Positions 41,635-51,100 of a stretch of 64,000 nucleotides of DNA are shown here, one piece after another. The notes below the pieces were generated by a model that did not search any database, was not told where the DNA came from, and saw only the letters and a program-made list of their open reading frames with translations. The stretch spans positions 124,001-188,000 of the forward strand of contig OW818658.1 of NCBI GenBank assembly GCA_942492815.1, read 5' to 3'. How positions within the stretch are numbered: the first letter of the stretch is position 1; each line of letters begins with the position of its first letter. Origin of the DNA: JAEUWI01 sp942492815. GTDB lineage: Bacteria; Hydrogenedentota; Hydrogenedentia; Hydrogenedentales; JAEUWI01. Both the position numbers and the translations under genes were made by a program.

Positions 41635-44427
41635 ATGCTGGGATTTTTTTCGTTCGCCGGTCGGGTAACGCGCCGGGGCCTTGGTTTCTCGTCCGTCGAA
41701 CGGACTTGGGTGGTGGGCGTTGTGCTGGCCCTGGTCTTCGCTGGCACGGCTGGATCGGCCCAGGCCGCGTCCACCAAGGGAACGTCGGGTCTTGCCGCCC
41801 TCGCGGTTGCGTTGCTGGAAAACTTCGACACGGTGGATACCGATAACGATCAGCGTCTGAGTCTGGAAGAGATTCAGGCGGCTGATGCGACGGTAACGGA
41901 ACAGCAATTCGATATTCTCGACGGCGATAGTGACGGCGAAGTGTCGGAGGCCGATTTGGAGGCGCTGGTTCCCGCTGGCGAAGGTGAGGGTGAGGGCGAA
42001 GGTGAAGGTGAAGGTGAAGGTGAAGGTGAAGCGGGCGATCCGACCACGCCGGTGATCATCGAAGGCCCCCTGGCCGAGGGGTTGACTCCCACTTCGGCGC
42101 TTATATCCTGGAAGACGGCCCTGAGCGCCACGGGCACGGTGAGCTATGGTCTTGTCGAGGATGAGCTGGAGGAAACGGAGGCGACCGAAGGTGCTGACGG
42201 TGTCCAGCAGATTTCGCTGAGCGATCTCGAGCCGGGCACAACGTATTTCGTTCAGGTGGAGACGGCGGTGCCGAGCAGCACGTTGAAAAGCGAAAGCCGC
42301 GTATTCAGCTTCGTAACGCCCTTGAACGCCGACACGGTTGCCCCGGTATTCATCAACGCGCCCGCGGTGGATGGCATCAACGACACCTCGCTGCTGGTGA
42401 GCTGGGTTACGGATGAAGCGGCGGCAGGCGAGATCGTGGTGAGCGATGAGTTTGGCGTGGCGCAGGTGGTGGAGGATATTCCGGCCCAGGTCCACACCGT
42501 GGTGATTGAAGATTTGGACCCGTCCACGGCCTACACCCTTTTGGTGAGCGCTACGGACACATCGGGTAACCGGAGCTCGACCACGCTCGAAGCGACGACG
42601 GCGGCGGAAGAGGACACGACGGACCCGGTCATCGTGGACGGCCTTATCGTGGAGCACGTTACCGACACCACGATCCATGTTCGCTGGCGCACGAGCAAGC
42701 CCGCAACCACGGCGATGAAATTCGGCGAGACCCAGGCCTTTGAGTTTCATCATACCCTTCCGGGCCTTCGCCTGGAGCATCATCTCGTCCTTGCCGGCCT
42801 CGAATCGGGCACGGTACACGGCATGCAGATTGATTCTCGCGACTGGATCGGGAACGGCCCGGATGACACCGAGACCTTCCTGCTGACGCCGCTGGAAGAG
42901 CCGGTTGCTTCCACACCGAGCTTTTCCGTGGCGCCCCAGGTGATTGAATTGAGCGACACAACGGCGACCGTCTATTGGGAGACCAATGAGCCTTCCGATT
43001 CCTTTGTGACCTTCGGTGTCGGCGCGAGCCGCGCATCGAGCGCGGGATCGGCGGCACTGGCGGTGCGCCATCAGGTTACTTTGACCGGGCTGATACCTGG
43101 AACGACCTATGGCTTCACCTGCACCTCGACGGATCTCGACGGTCTGAGCGGTGTATCGGCTGCCGACGATCAGTTCTTCACTACCGACACGGCGACCGAT
43201 ACCTCGGCGCCCGCCATCGTCGAAGGTCCCTTCGTTGTGGGTGAGACCGACGCGGGCTTTACGGTGATGTGGACCACGGATGAGCCGGCCGATTCGTTTG
43301 TGCAGTATGGCCCGGCGGGCGAGGCGCTGGCGCAGTTCTACCACGACGGCGCGCTGACCACGGAGCATCTGGCAACCATTCGCGGCCTGGAGGCCGAATC
43401 GACCTTCGAGTTCACGATCAGTTCCACCGATCTGGCGGGCAACAGCACGGAAGACAGCGAGCTTCTGGAAGCCACGACGGTCGAAGATCCCGATGAAGAC
43501 GGCCCTGAATTTATCGTAGAGCCGGTCGTCAGCGAGTTTGGCGAGAATTCGGTGCTCGTGAGTTGGGAAACGGATGAGCTTTCCAGCGGCGATATTGCCG
43601 TCGGCTTTGATGCGGGCGACTATGAGTTGATTCAGGCCACGACTGGTCTTGCCACGAGCCATGCCGTGCTCCTGACAAACCTGGCCAAGGGCACGAACTA
43701 TTCCTTTGTTATCCGCGCTGTGGACCAGAGCCAGAACACGACCCTGTCGGACGATGATGGCGAATTTACGACCGATGGCGTGGTATTTACTGGCGTTCCG
43801 CGCCACATTTTCCTGCCGGTGGGACAGAATCGGGCCATTCAGGTGCGTTCGGTCCATCCGGGAGACACGTCCTTCACCTTCACGTCGGATGATACGTCCG
43901 TGGTGACGGTCACGAGCCGTGGCGTCATGACGGGCGTGGCCGAGGGTCAGGCGCGCATATCGGTGACGGGCATTGCCAGCCAGAGCACGTCTGTGATTCT
44001 GGTGGATGTGTACACGCTCCAGGATCCGAATGTAAATGATTTGTCCGGCTTCTACGCGCTCTTGAGCATCTTCCTGCTGCAGGACGGCGAAGGCGGCATA
44101 GGCGGCCCCTGCTTTATCGCCACCGCCGCGTCGGGCACGCCCCTGTCGGGTGCCGTGGCGCTGCTTCGGGATTTCCGCGATGAATGGCTGCTGACGAACA
44201 GCGCCGGCACTGCGCTGGTGGATGCCTACTACCGCGTCAGTCCGCCCGTGGCTGATCTCGTTGCGGACAGCCCGGCGTTGGCCCTGGCCGTGCGCGTTGC
44301 GCTGCTTCCCGTGCTGGCCTTGGTGGCCCTGTGGATGAAGAGTCCGTTGCTGGTCGCACTGTTGGGCGTGGCCGTGAGCTGGCGGGTATTGCGCCGTGGG
44401 CGTGGCGCACGAGCCGCCGCGCAGTGA
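41635..44427 (+). CDS. Secreted EF-hand / FN3 surface protein with CFI-box C-terminus
   Basis: 930 residues from the ATG at 41635, chosen for AAGGA 6 bp upstream and the signal peptide that follows (cleavage near SAQA). Two EF-hand-like calcium loops are at about 68-107 (DTDNDQRLSLEEI, DGDSDGEVSEADL). Nine Gly-Glu dipeptides form a linker at 115-132. About six fibronectin type III modules follow (LISWKT, LLVSWVTDE, IHVRWRT, ATVYWETNE, FTVMWTTDE, VLVSWETDE), then an Ig-like Big_2 unit (TSDDTSVVTVTSRGVMTGVA). Residues 826-930 begin CFIATAASGTPLSG, the CFI-box C-terminal domain known from surface proteins, with a terminal hydrophobic segment and RRGRGAR tail. It is likely exported and retained at the surface. 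Confidence 0.88.
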   Translation: MLGFFSFAGRVTRRGLGFSSVERTWVVGVVLALVFAGTAGSAQAASTKGTSGLAALAVALLENFDTVDTDNDQRLSLEEIQAADATVTEQQFDILDGDSDGEVSEADLEALVPAGEGEGEGEGEGEGEGEGEAGDPTTPVIIEGPLAEGLTPTSALISWKTALSATGTVSYGLVEDELEETEATEGADGVQQISLSDLEPGTTYFVQVETAVPSSTLKSESRVFSFVTPLNADTVAPVFINAPAVDGINDTSLLVSWVTDEAAAGEIVVSDEFGVAQVVEDIPAQVHTVVIEDLDPSTAYTLLVSATDTSGNRSSTTLEATTAAEEDTTDPVIVDGLIVEHVTDTTIHVRWRTSKPATTAMKFGETQAFEFHHTLPGLRLEHHLVLAGLESGTVHGMQIDSRDWIGNGPDDTETFLLTPLEEPVASTPSFSVAPQVIELSDTTATVYWETNEPSDSFVTFGVGASRASSAGSAALAVRHQVTLTGLIPGTTYGFTCTSTDLDGLSGVSAADDQFFTTDTATDTSAPAIVEGPFVVGETDAGFTVMWTTDEPADSFVQYGPAGEALAQFYHDGALTTEHLATIRGLEAESTFEFTISSTDLAGNSTEDSELLEATTVEDPDEDGPEFIVEPVVSEFGENSVLVSWETDELSSGDIAVGFDAGDYELIQATTGLATSHAVLLTNLAKGTNYSFVIRAVDQSQNTTLSDDDGEFTTDGVVFTGVPRHIFLPVGQNRAIQVRSVHPGDTSFTFTSDDTSVVTVTSRGVMTGVAEGQARISVTGIASQSTSVILVDVYTLQDPNVNDLSGFYALLSIFLLQDGEGGIGGPCFIATAASGTPLSGAVALLRDFRDEWLLTNSAGTALVDAYYRVSPPVADLVADSPALALAVRVALLPVLALVALWMKSPLLVALLGVAVSWRVLRRGRGARAAAQ

Positions 44428-44555
44428 CCTTGGAGTGCCCGTGGGTTAAGAATGGGTCTTATGGCTCAGGGTCTCTGAGATGGGAGCCGAGGCGTAAGAG
44501 CGATTGAGCCCCCTGCCTGCGTGTCCCGGTTGACGAATTTGGAGTGAGCGAGACG

Positions 44556-44993
44556 ATGGAATTACCGGGCAGGATCATGGCGCTGGATGTGGGCGATGCC
44601 CGCACGGGCGTGGCCGTGACCGATCCGAGCCAGACCATCGTATCGCCCCATGCGGTGGTTCAGCAGCCCTCGCGCGACAAGGCCATCGCAGAGATCCTGG
44701 AGATGGTGGACGCGCTGGAGCCGATTCTGATCGTGTCCGGGCTGCCGCTGCTGGTGAACGGTGATGAAGGGCCCCAGGCGCGCCGGGTCCGTAATTTCAT
44801 GGCCCTGCTGGCCGAGCGCACGGAGGTGCCGGTGGTTTTTGAGGACGAGCGTTATTCCACCCTCGCCGCCGACGAAGTGTTTCACGCGCGGGGCGGAAAA
44901 GGGCGGAAACGCAAGGATGTGATCGACAAGATTGCGGCGGCCCAGATATTGAGCAGCTACCTGGAAGGTCGGGAGGCCGGCGCGCGGCCGTAG
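44556..44993 (+). CDS. ruvX: RuvX/YqgF-family putative Holliday-junction resolvase
   Basis: 145 residues from the ATG at 44556 (a GTG lies 12 bp upstream). The RNase-H-like fold carries MALDVGDARTGVAVTDP with the first acidic residue, VSGLPLLVNGDEG and FEDERYST with further acids, all conserved in RuvX. The family is essential in several bacteria and is tied to 16S rRNA maturation and DNA-junction cutting. It overlaps the following mltG region, an arrangement seen in many genomes, so the two are co-expressed. Confidence 0.9.
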   Translation: MELPGRIMALDVGDARTGVAVTDPSQTIVSPHAVVQQPSRDKAIAEILEMVDALEPILIVSGLPLLVNGDEGPQARRVRNFMALLAERTEVPVVFEDERYSTLAADEVFHARGGKGRKRKDVIDKIAAAQILSSYLEGREAGARP

Positions 44994-45001
44994 TGGGAAC
45001 C

Positions 45002-46102
45002 ATGTCGAGTGAAGACCTGATAGAGTCCGCGCGCAAAAATGAGCGAAAAAAGTTTCGCTTCTGGCGCTGGATGATTTCCCTGGTGCTCTATGGCATTGCG
45101 GGAGCCGTGGTAATTGTCGCCGCGGCCGCGGGTGTGGGCTATATGCTCTACGATCATGTCACCTCGCCCGGGGTGAAAGGCCCTGCTGTCGAGCTGGGGG
45201 TGCCGAAGGGATCCACGGGGCGGGATGTGGGCAAGCTCCTGGCCGATGCGGGCCTGGTCGAGTATGAGGGCTTCTTTCGTCTCGCGCTCCAACTGGACAA
45301 ATCCGGTAAGCACATCCAGCACGGAAACTACACCTTGAACCAGGGGCTGTCCGCCTTGGAGTTACTGCACCAACTTCAAGAGGGCCCATCAAAGCCCCTC
45401 GACGCGGATCGAATCAAGATCACGATTCCCGAGGGCCTGGCGATCGCGCAGATTGCGGAGATGCGCCCCGATGGCGAGGCGTACATCCGCGCGGCATCCA
45501 ACCCGGTCTTGATCAGCCGGCTCGGTCTCCAAGCGGAATCGCTCGAAGGCTATCTCATGCCCGATACCTATTTTTTCGATCAGGAGCCCGATGCGGACGC
45601 CTTGGTCGAGCGTCAGATCGGGCATTTCGAGGCGGTCTACGGAGAGCTGCTGAAGGCGTTGCCCGGCAGCGAAGCCCTGGATCGCACGGCCGTCCTGACG
45701 ATTGCGTCGCTCGTGGAAGAGGAGGCCCGGGTGGAGGAGGAGCGGGCGATGATCGCCGCCGTACTCTACAATCGCCTCAAGCTGGGTATGCCGCTTCAGA
45801 TGGATTCGACGCTTCAGTACGCACTCGGGAAGTACGGCCAGCGCATGTTGAACGAGGACAAGGAAGTGGACTCGCCCTACAACACCTACCGAAACCCCGG
45901 CCTGCCCCCCGGGCCCATTTCGAGTCCCGGCGCTGCCAGCATCCGCGCGGCCCTGGCACCTGCGGAGGTGGAGTACCTCTACTTCGTGTCCAATGCGGAC
46001 GGAAAAACCCACACCTTCAGCGCCAACCTGAAAGATCACGAAGCGGCGGTGGCCCGTTACCGCCGGGAGATTGCGGTGCAGCGCCGTGAGCAGGTTCAGT
46101 AG
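45002..46102 (+). CDS. mltG: Endolytic murein transglycosylase
   Basis: 366 residues from the ATG at 45002 (a GTG at 44993 overlaps the ruvX stop). A cytoplasmic basic head is followed by a membrane segment (WMISLVLYGIAGAVVIVAAAA) at about 25-50, then a LysM-like region (VPKGSTGRDVGKLLADAGLV). The MltG/YceG domain holds the catalytic Glu in LTIASLVEEEARVEEER, the tract LYNRLKLGMPLQMDSTLQY, and PYNTYRNPGLPPGPISSPG. It cuts nascent glycan strands at the inner membrane and sets their length. It is coupled with ruvX. Confidence 0.95.
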   Translation: MSSEDLIESARKNERKKFRFWRWMISLVLYGIAGAVVIVAAAAGVGYMLYDHVTSPGVKGPAVELGVPKGSTGRDVGKLLADAGLVEYEGFFRLALQLDKSGKHIQHGNYTLNQGLSALELLHQLQEGPSKPLDADRIKITIPEGLAIAQIAEMRPDGEAYIRAASNPVLISRLGLQAESLEGYLMPDTYFFDQEPDADALVERQIGHFEAVYGELLKALPGSEALDRTAVLTIASLVEEEARVEEERAMIAAVLYNRLKLGMPLQMDSTLQYALGKYGQRMLNEDKEVDSPYNTYRNPGLPPGPISSPGAASIRAALAPAEVEYLYFVSNADGKTHTFSANLKDHEAAVARYRREIAVQRREQVQ

Positions 46103-46132
46103 CCGCATCGAGGGCAGGAGCGGAAAAGGGAC

Positions 46133-46162
46133 TGGTCATTTCAGCCCCTGCATGACTATAAT
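46133..46162 (+). promoter_or_regulatory. Promoter candidate for the hybrid histidine kinase
   Basis: A perfect TATAAT at 46157-46162 with TGGTCA 18 bp upstream at 46133. The -35 box is weak (4 of 6). It gives a leader of about 95 nt before the ATG at 46264. Confidence 0.45.
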
Positions 46163-46263
46163 GACACAGGTGCCGGGAGGTCTCCGCCAGCCGGCATCTG
46201 GGCCGACCGGCGGTCGGGAAGCTTTCGGGCAGGCGACCAAGCACTTGCGGGGGAGCGCGGTAC

Positions 46264-48045
46264 ATGTTAAAACTTGATGTGATTAGGCGGGCAGCGGGTC
46301 GGGTGTCGCTGCGCTACGCATTTTTCTCCAGCCTCTGGATCCTCTTTTCCGATCAGGCGGTGTACCTGGCCTTTCACGACCCCGGCCTGATCACTTCGGT
46401 CCAGAGCATTAAGGGCTGGGCCTTTGTAACGCTGAGTTCAGCCGTTATCTATTTTCTCATGTTGCGCGAACTCAAGAAGATCGAACAGGCGGAGCAGGCG
46501 CTCCGGGAGCAGCGCTCCTTTCTCAATGCCGTCCTGGAGAATTCACCCGCGGTCATGTACCTCAAGGATCCGGCGGGCCGATATATCTCCGCGAATCCCC
46601 GTTTCTGCGATCTCTTTCAACGAGATCCCAACGAACTCGTGGGCAAGTCGGATCATGAGATTTTTCCGCCGGATGCCGCCGACCTCTTTCGAAAGAACGA
46701 CCTCGAAGTGCTGGAATCCCGGGCGACCATGAATTTTCAGGAAGCCGTACCCCATCTGGATGGCTCGTCCCACACGTATATTTCCGTAAAGTTTCCGGTG
46801 GCCGGTGCCCAGGGGGAAGCGCTGGCAGTCTGCGGGATCTCCACCGACATCACCGAACTCGTTGCCCTGGAGGAAAAGCTCCAGCGGACCGAACGCCTCA
46901 ATGCCCTGGGGCGACTCACCGGGGGCATAGCACACGACTTCAACAACCATCTCACGGTTATCATCGGATGCCTCCAACTGCTTCAGGGCGGTGTCGTGTC
47001 GGATGAGGAGCGGGTCAATCTCGCGCGCGAGGGAAGCCGGGCCTCTTTTCAGGCGGCGAGCCTTATCGATCGTCTACTCTCCTTTGCGCGCAACCAGATC
47101 CTGCTGGTTCAGGAAGTGGACGTGAACAAAGCGATTCGTGAAATGAATACCCTGATCGCCCGGAGCCTCGGAGAAACGGTCACGATCAAGTATGCGCTCC
47201 ATCGGGAAACGCTCTGCGCCCTGCTGGATCCGGTGCAGCTCGAAAGCGCGATCCTCAATCTGGCCATCAATGCGCGGGACGCCATGCCCGGCGGCGGTGT
47301 ACTGACCATCGGCACCGCACCGGAGGAAGTCGATGAGCGCTGTTCCGCGGCGGAGGACATTGCGCAGGGCCGCTACGTCCGTATTGACGTCGAAGACACG
47401 GGCGATGGCATGACTCCGGAGGACCTGGAGCGGGTTCTGGAGCCTTTCTTCACCACGAAAGGGCCGGGCAAAGGCACGGGGCTGGGCTTGAGCATGGTGG
47501 ACGGATTTGCCCGCCAGTCCAAAGGCTGTGTCCGCCTGAAAAGCACTTCCGGCAGTGGTACGACCGTCTCCATATTGATCCCCGCCGTCAGCGTTTCCGT
47601 CCGTGCAGACCTAGAGGTGGCGGTCGCCGTCTCCGTCATCGGACCGGGGAATGGCGAGGCCATTCTGCTAGTCGAGGACGAGCCCGCCCTCCGGGCATTT
47701 GCCTCGCGGGTACTGGAGTCGAACGGGTATCGGGTGTATGCGGCGGCCGATGGCGCGGAGGCGATGTCTCTGATGGAGGGCGGCACGCCGCTCGAACTGC
47801 TCTTCAGCGATATCATGCTGCCGGGCGGTGTCCTCGGGCCTGAACTGGCGCAACAGTTCCAGGAGCGCTTCCCCGGAAAGGGCGTCCTGCTGACCTCGGG
47901 CTATGCCGAGCCGGGCGTGTGGGCCACGGGACCGCAGACCGATATCCTCAAAAAGCCCTATGGCCGTGATGCGCTCCTGGCGGCGGTGCGGGGGCTGATC
48001 CAGGCGAACGGACCCGTTGGGCTTCGCCCGGGCGATGGTCTGTAA
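46264..48045 (+). CDS. Hybrid sensor histidine kinase with PAS and receiver domains
   Basis: 593 residues with a GGGGGAG ribosome-binding site. Two hydrophobic N-terminal segments (about 18-36 and 50-66) anchor it. A PAS domain spans about 86-200 (FLNAVLENSPAVMYLKD). The HisKA helix carries phosphorylatable His224 in GGIAHDFNNHL. The ATPase has the N box NLAINARDAMPGGG (332-345), the G1 box DTGDGM (378-383) and the G2 box GTGLGLSM (404-411). The C-terminal receiver (465-585) has LLVEDEP and phospho-acceptor Asp516 (FSDIMLP), with a Lys in LKKPYG. No separate response regulator is adjacent, and the phosphate output partner is unknown. The signal is probably cytoplasmic, via PAS. Confidence 0.93.
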   Translation: MLKLDVIRRAAGRVSLRYAFFSSLWILFSDQAVYLAFHDPGLITSVQSIKGWAFVTLSSAVIYFLMLRELKKIEQAEQALREQRSFLNAVLENSPAVMYLKDPAGRYISANPRFCDLFQRDPNELVGKSDHEIFPPDAADLFRKNDLEVLESRATMNFQEAVPHLDGSSHTYISVKFPVAGAQGEALAVCGISTDITELVALEEKLQRTERLNALGRLTGGIAHDFNNHLTVIIGCLQLLQGGVVSDEERVNLAREGSRASFQAASLIDRLLSFARNQILLVQEVDVNKAIREMNTLIARSLGETVTIKYALHRETLCALLDPVQLESAILNLAINARDAMPGGGVLTIGTAPEEVDERCSAAEDIAQGRYVRIDVEDTGDGMTPEDLERVLEPFFTTKGPGKGTGLGLSMVDGFARQSKGCVRLKSTSGSGTTVSILIPAVSVSVRADLEVAVAVSVIGPGNGEAILLVEDEPALRAFASRVLESNGYRVYAAADGAEAMSLMEGGTPLELLFSDIMLPGGVLGPELAQQFQERFPGKGVLLTSGYAEPGVWATGPQTDILKKPYGRDALLAAVRGLIQANGPVGLRPGDGL

Positions 48046-48052
48046 GAGAAAT

Positions 48053-48078
48053 GCGGGAGCGGCCAGGGCCGCCCCCGC
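48053..48078. terminator. Hairpin between convergent genes
   Basis: GCGGGAGCGGCC at 48053-48064 pairs with GGCCGCCCCCGC at 48067-48078 (one mismatch). No T-run follows, so it may act only as a weak two-way stop. Confidence 0.35.
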
Positions 48079-48111
48079 GCGGGGATCATCCGTAGTACAC
48101 GCCGCTCGCGG

Positions 48112-51100
48112 CTATTCCACCCTTCGCCGGTAGCGCAGGCCCATCACGGCCATGGCCAGCAGGTTCAGCCCGCCGAGGAAGAGGTCGCTGGCATACTCCG
48201 CGACCGCCTTGCGGGCACCGGCGGGTTCCGGGCATCCTTCGCCCTCGCCTTCCCCTTCGCCCTCTCCAGGCAGGATGGAGCGCAGGGCAATGGTCACGGA
48301 CTTGAGTTCGCCGCCGGCAACATCCACATCCACCGACTCCTCCCGGAAGCCGTTCGCGTTAACCACGATGTTGTACGCCCCTTCCGAAATCGCCGGAAAT
48401 GCGTATACGCCGTCGGTATTGTTGGTCACCGATTTGAAGGAACTGATGTTCAGATCGATTTCCGCGGTGCCGATGCGCTTCTGCTCCGTGTCGCTCCAGA
48501 CCGTGCAGAAGATGGAAGCCGCGAGCACGGCGGAACTTTGGGCCAGCACGGGCTCCAGCACCGCCGGACCCTCCACGCGCTTGCTGAAGTCCTCGGGATC
48601 GGTGAATCCCCAGTAGTTGTCCTGCATGAGCACGGTATCTTCCCGCTCGTTGATTACGGCGAGGCCTTCCACGCTCAGGAGGAAATCATTCCAGCCGGTA
48701 TCCGGGTTGGTGGAGTCGCCGAGGGACTGGTCTTCGCCGCCCGCCTGCTTTTCCAACAGGGCGCGCAGAATGATGGCCGCGCCGGGCTGCGGCGGGTTGC
48801 CAAAGGTCACGGGGATATCGGCAAAGGTGCAGCGGCGGATTACCGGGATCGCCCCGCCGATGTCGATGCCCACGCCGAGGCTGGAGAAGCGGCACAGATC
48901 GATGATGGAGTCCGCCGGGCGGTCTCCGTCGACCAGCATGCCGGTCATGTCGCGGGCCTCGGAACCCACCAGGTTTACTTCTGAAAGTTCCATGGCGACA
49001 TCGTTCATATCAAAGAGGTAGCTGTCACCCGCCGCGGCCATGATGGTCACGCGGCGCAGGGCGGAGCGCTGGGCGCCCGTTACCTGTCCGACGATGATCA
49101 CCTCGGCGCCGGTCTCGGCCACCACGATGAAGCGCGGCTGCATCGTGATGTCCTCCTCGTAGGTGCCCTCGCCCACCACGATGCGCGCATCCTGAAAGCT
49201 GATGGGGCGGGGGAGGGTCAGGGCGCGGCTGATGGTCCGCATGGGATTCGCACGACTACCGTCGCCCGTCTCGTCGTTGCCTGTCTTGCCAACGAAGTAG
49301 GTACGGTCCGGATCAAAGGCATTGGTCGGGTCGCTGTTGGACAGGAACTCTTCCAGGTTACTCAAGTCATCACCGTCTTTGTCCTCGTTGCTGTCGAAGC
49401 GGCGGGGATTCAATCCGTATCTGAACTCGAAGTTGTCGGCCATGCCGTCGCCGTCGGAGTCGATGGCGTCATCACGGGTTCCGATACAGGTCTCAATGCA
49501 GGGAGAAAGGCCATCGCCATCGCCGTCCGTCGGATCGGCGCCGCAACCCTCGGTGCAGTCCTCGCCTTCTCCTTCTCCCTCTCCCTCACCTTCGCCCTCC
49601 CCACCAAGCACATAGGTAATGGAGAACGTGGTACCTTCCAGGTTGCCATTGCCGGCCGCGTCCTGCACGGCATTCGGGTTCACGGTAACGGTGACCTGGC
49701 CTTCGGCGTCCGGGATCAGGCCCGCTTCATAGTCGAGGCCATCGCCGCTGAAACTTTCCAGGGTCGCGTTGGTCAAGCTGATTCCCGCGGCGGAGAAGCT
49801 GCCAATATTTTCGCTGAACGTGACGGTTACCGGAATGGGGTTCGCGCTGGTCGGGTCGTTCTCTTTCGACGAGATCTGGACCGTCGGGGGCGTCCGGTCG
49901 ATGGTGAACGCATTCACCGTGTCCAGGCCCGCGTCCAGCGGATTTCCGGCCACATCCACGATAGAGCCATCGTTTTCGAGTCGGAGCCCGATGCTGCCGT
50001 CACCGGTGCCGGTTTCGACGCTCACGGTATAGCTGTCGCCGCTACCGGCCAAGGTGTAGTCCAGGGGCAGGCCGCCCAGGGACTTCGGTGGCAGTTCGCC
50101 CTGGGGTACGCCGTCCACCAAGACAACAAGGTCGGTAGCGTCGAGCCCGGTGATTGCCTCGCCGAATACCAGATTGAAGTCTACGATGTCGCCGTTGGTG
50201 GGTGTCGCGCCCGCGATATCAAAGGACTGGACGGACGGGGCCGTGGTGTCCACGGTGAGCTCGTCTGTGGTCGCGTCGGTGCCCACATTTCCCGCGCCGT
50301 CGGTGGCCGTTGCGGATACGTCGTAGAGGCCGTCTCCGAGCCCGCCGTCAAGGGTGAGGCTCCAAGTCGAGCCTTCCACATTCAGGCCGATGCTCTGGTC
50401 GGCTATCTGAAGCAGCAGGCCGACCGTAGTGCTGGCATCCTCAATGGTTCCCGTGAGGGTCGGTGTGGCGGAATTCGTCAACAGCGGGTCGATCGTTACA
50501 ACCGGTGCCACGGTATCCACGGTCAGCGCGGCCGGGAAGGTTTCCAGGGCCGTCACGTCATTGGCGTCGGTCGCGGATACGGTCACGTCGTATTCGCCAT
50601 CGGCCAGCGTTTCGGTGATCGTGACGCTCCAGGTGATGTCCGAGATCGCGGCGGAGTAGGTGTTGCCGTTGACGGTTACGTCGACGGACTCTATGGGGAA
50701 GTCGCCAGACGCGGTGCCGGTGATGACGGGCGCGGGGTTGTTGGTCACGAGCGAATCCACGGAGACGGTGGGCGCGGTGACCAGTACGAGCACTTCGTCA
50801 AAGCTGGCGTCGGTGCCCACATTGCCCGCGGCGTCGGTCGCGGTGACGGCCACGTCGTAGGTGCCGTCGGACAAGCCATTGGTGACATCCGCCAACCAAG
50901 TCGTTCCATCGACCGTTGCCGAGTAGGTAAAACCGTCAATCGAAACTTCAACCGTGGTGGCGGTGAGGTCGATTATCGAGCCGTTCAAGTTGGGCGTGGA
51001 GTCGTTCGTGTTCAGGCCGTTCACCGAGACCGTGGGCGGCGTGGTGTCCACTGTGAGTTCGTCGGTCGTGGCGTCGAAGCCCTCATTGCCCGCGGCGTCG

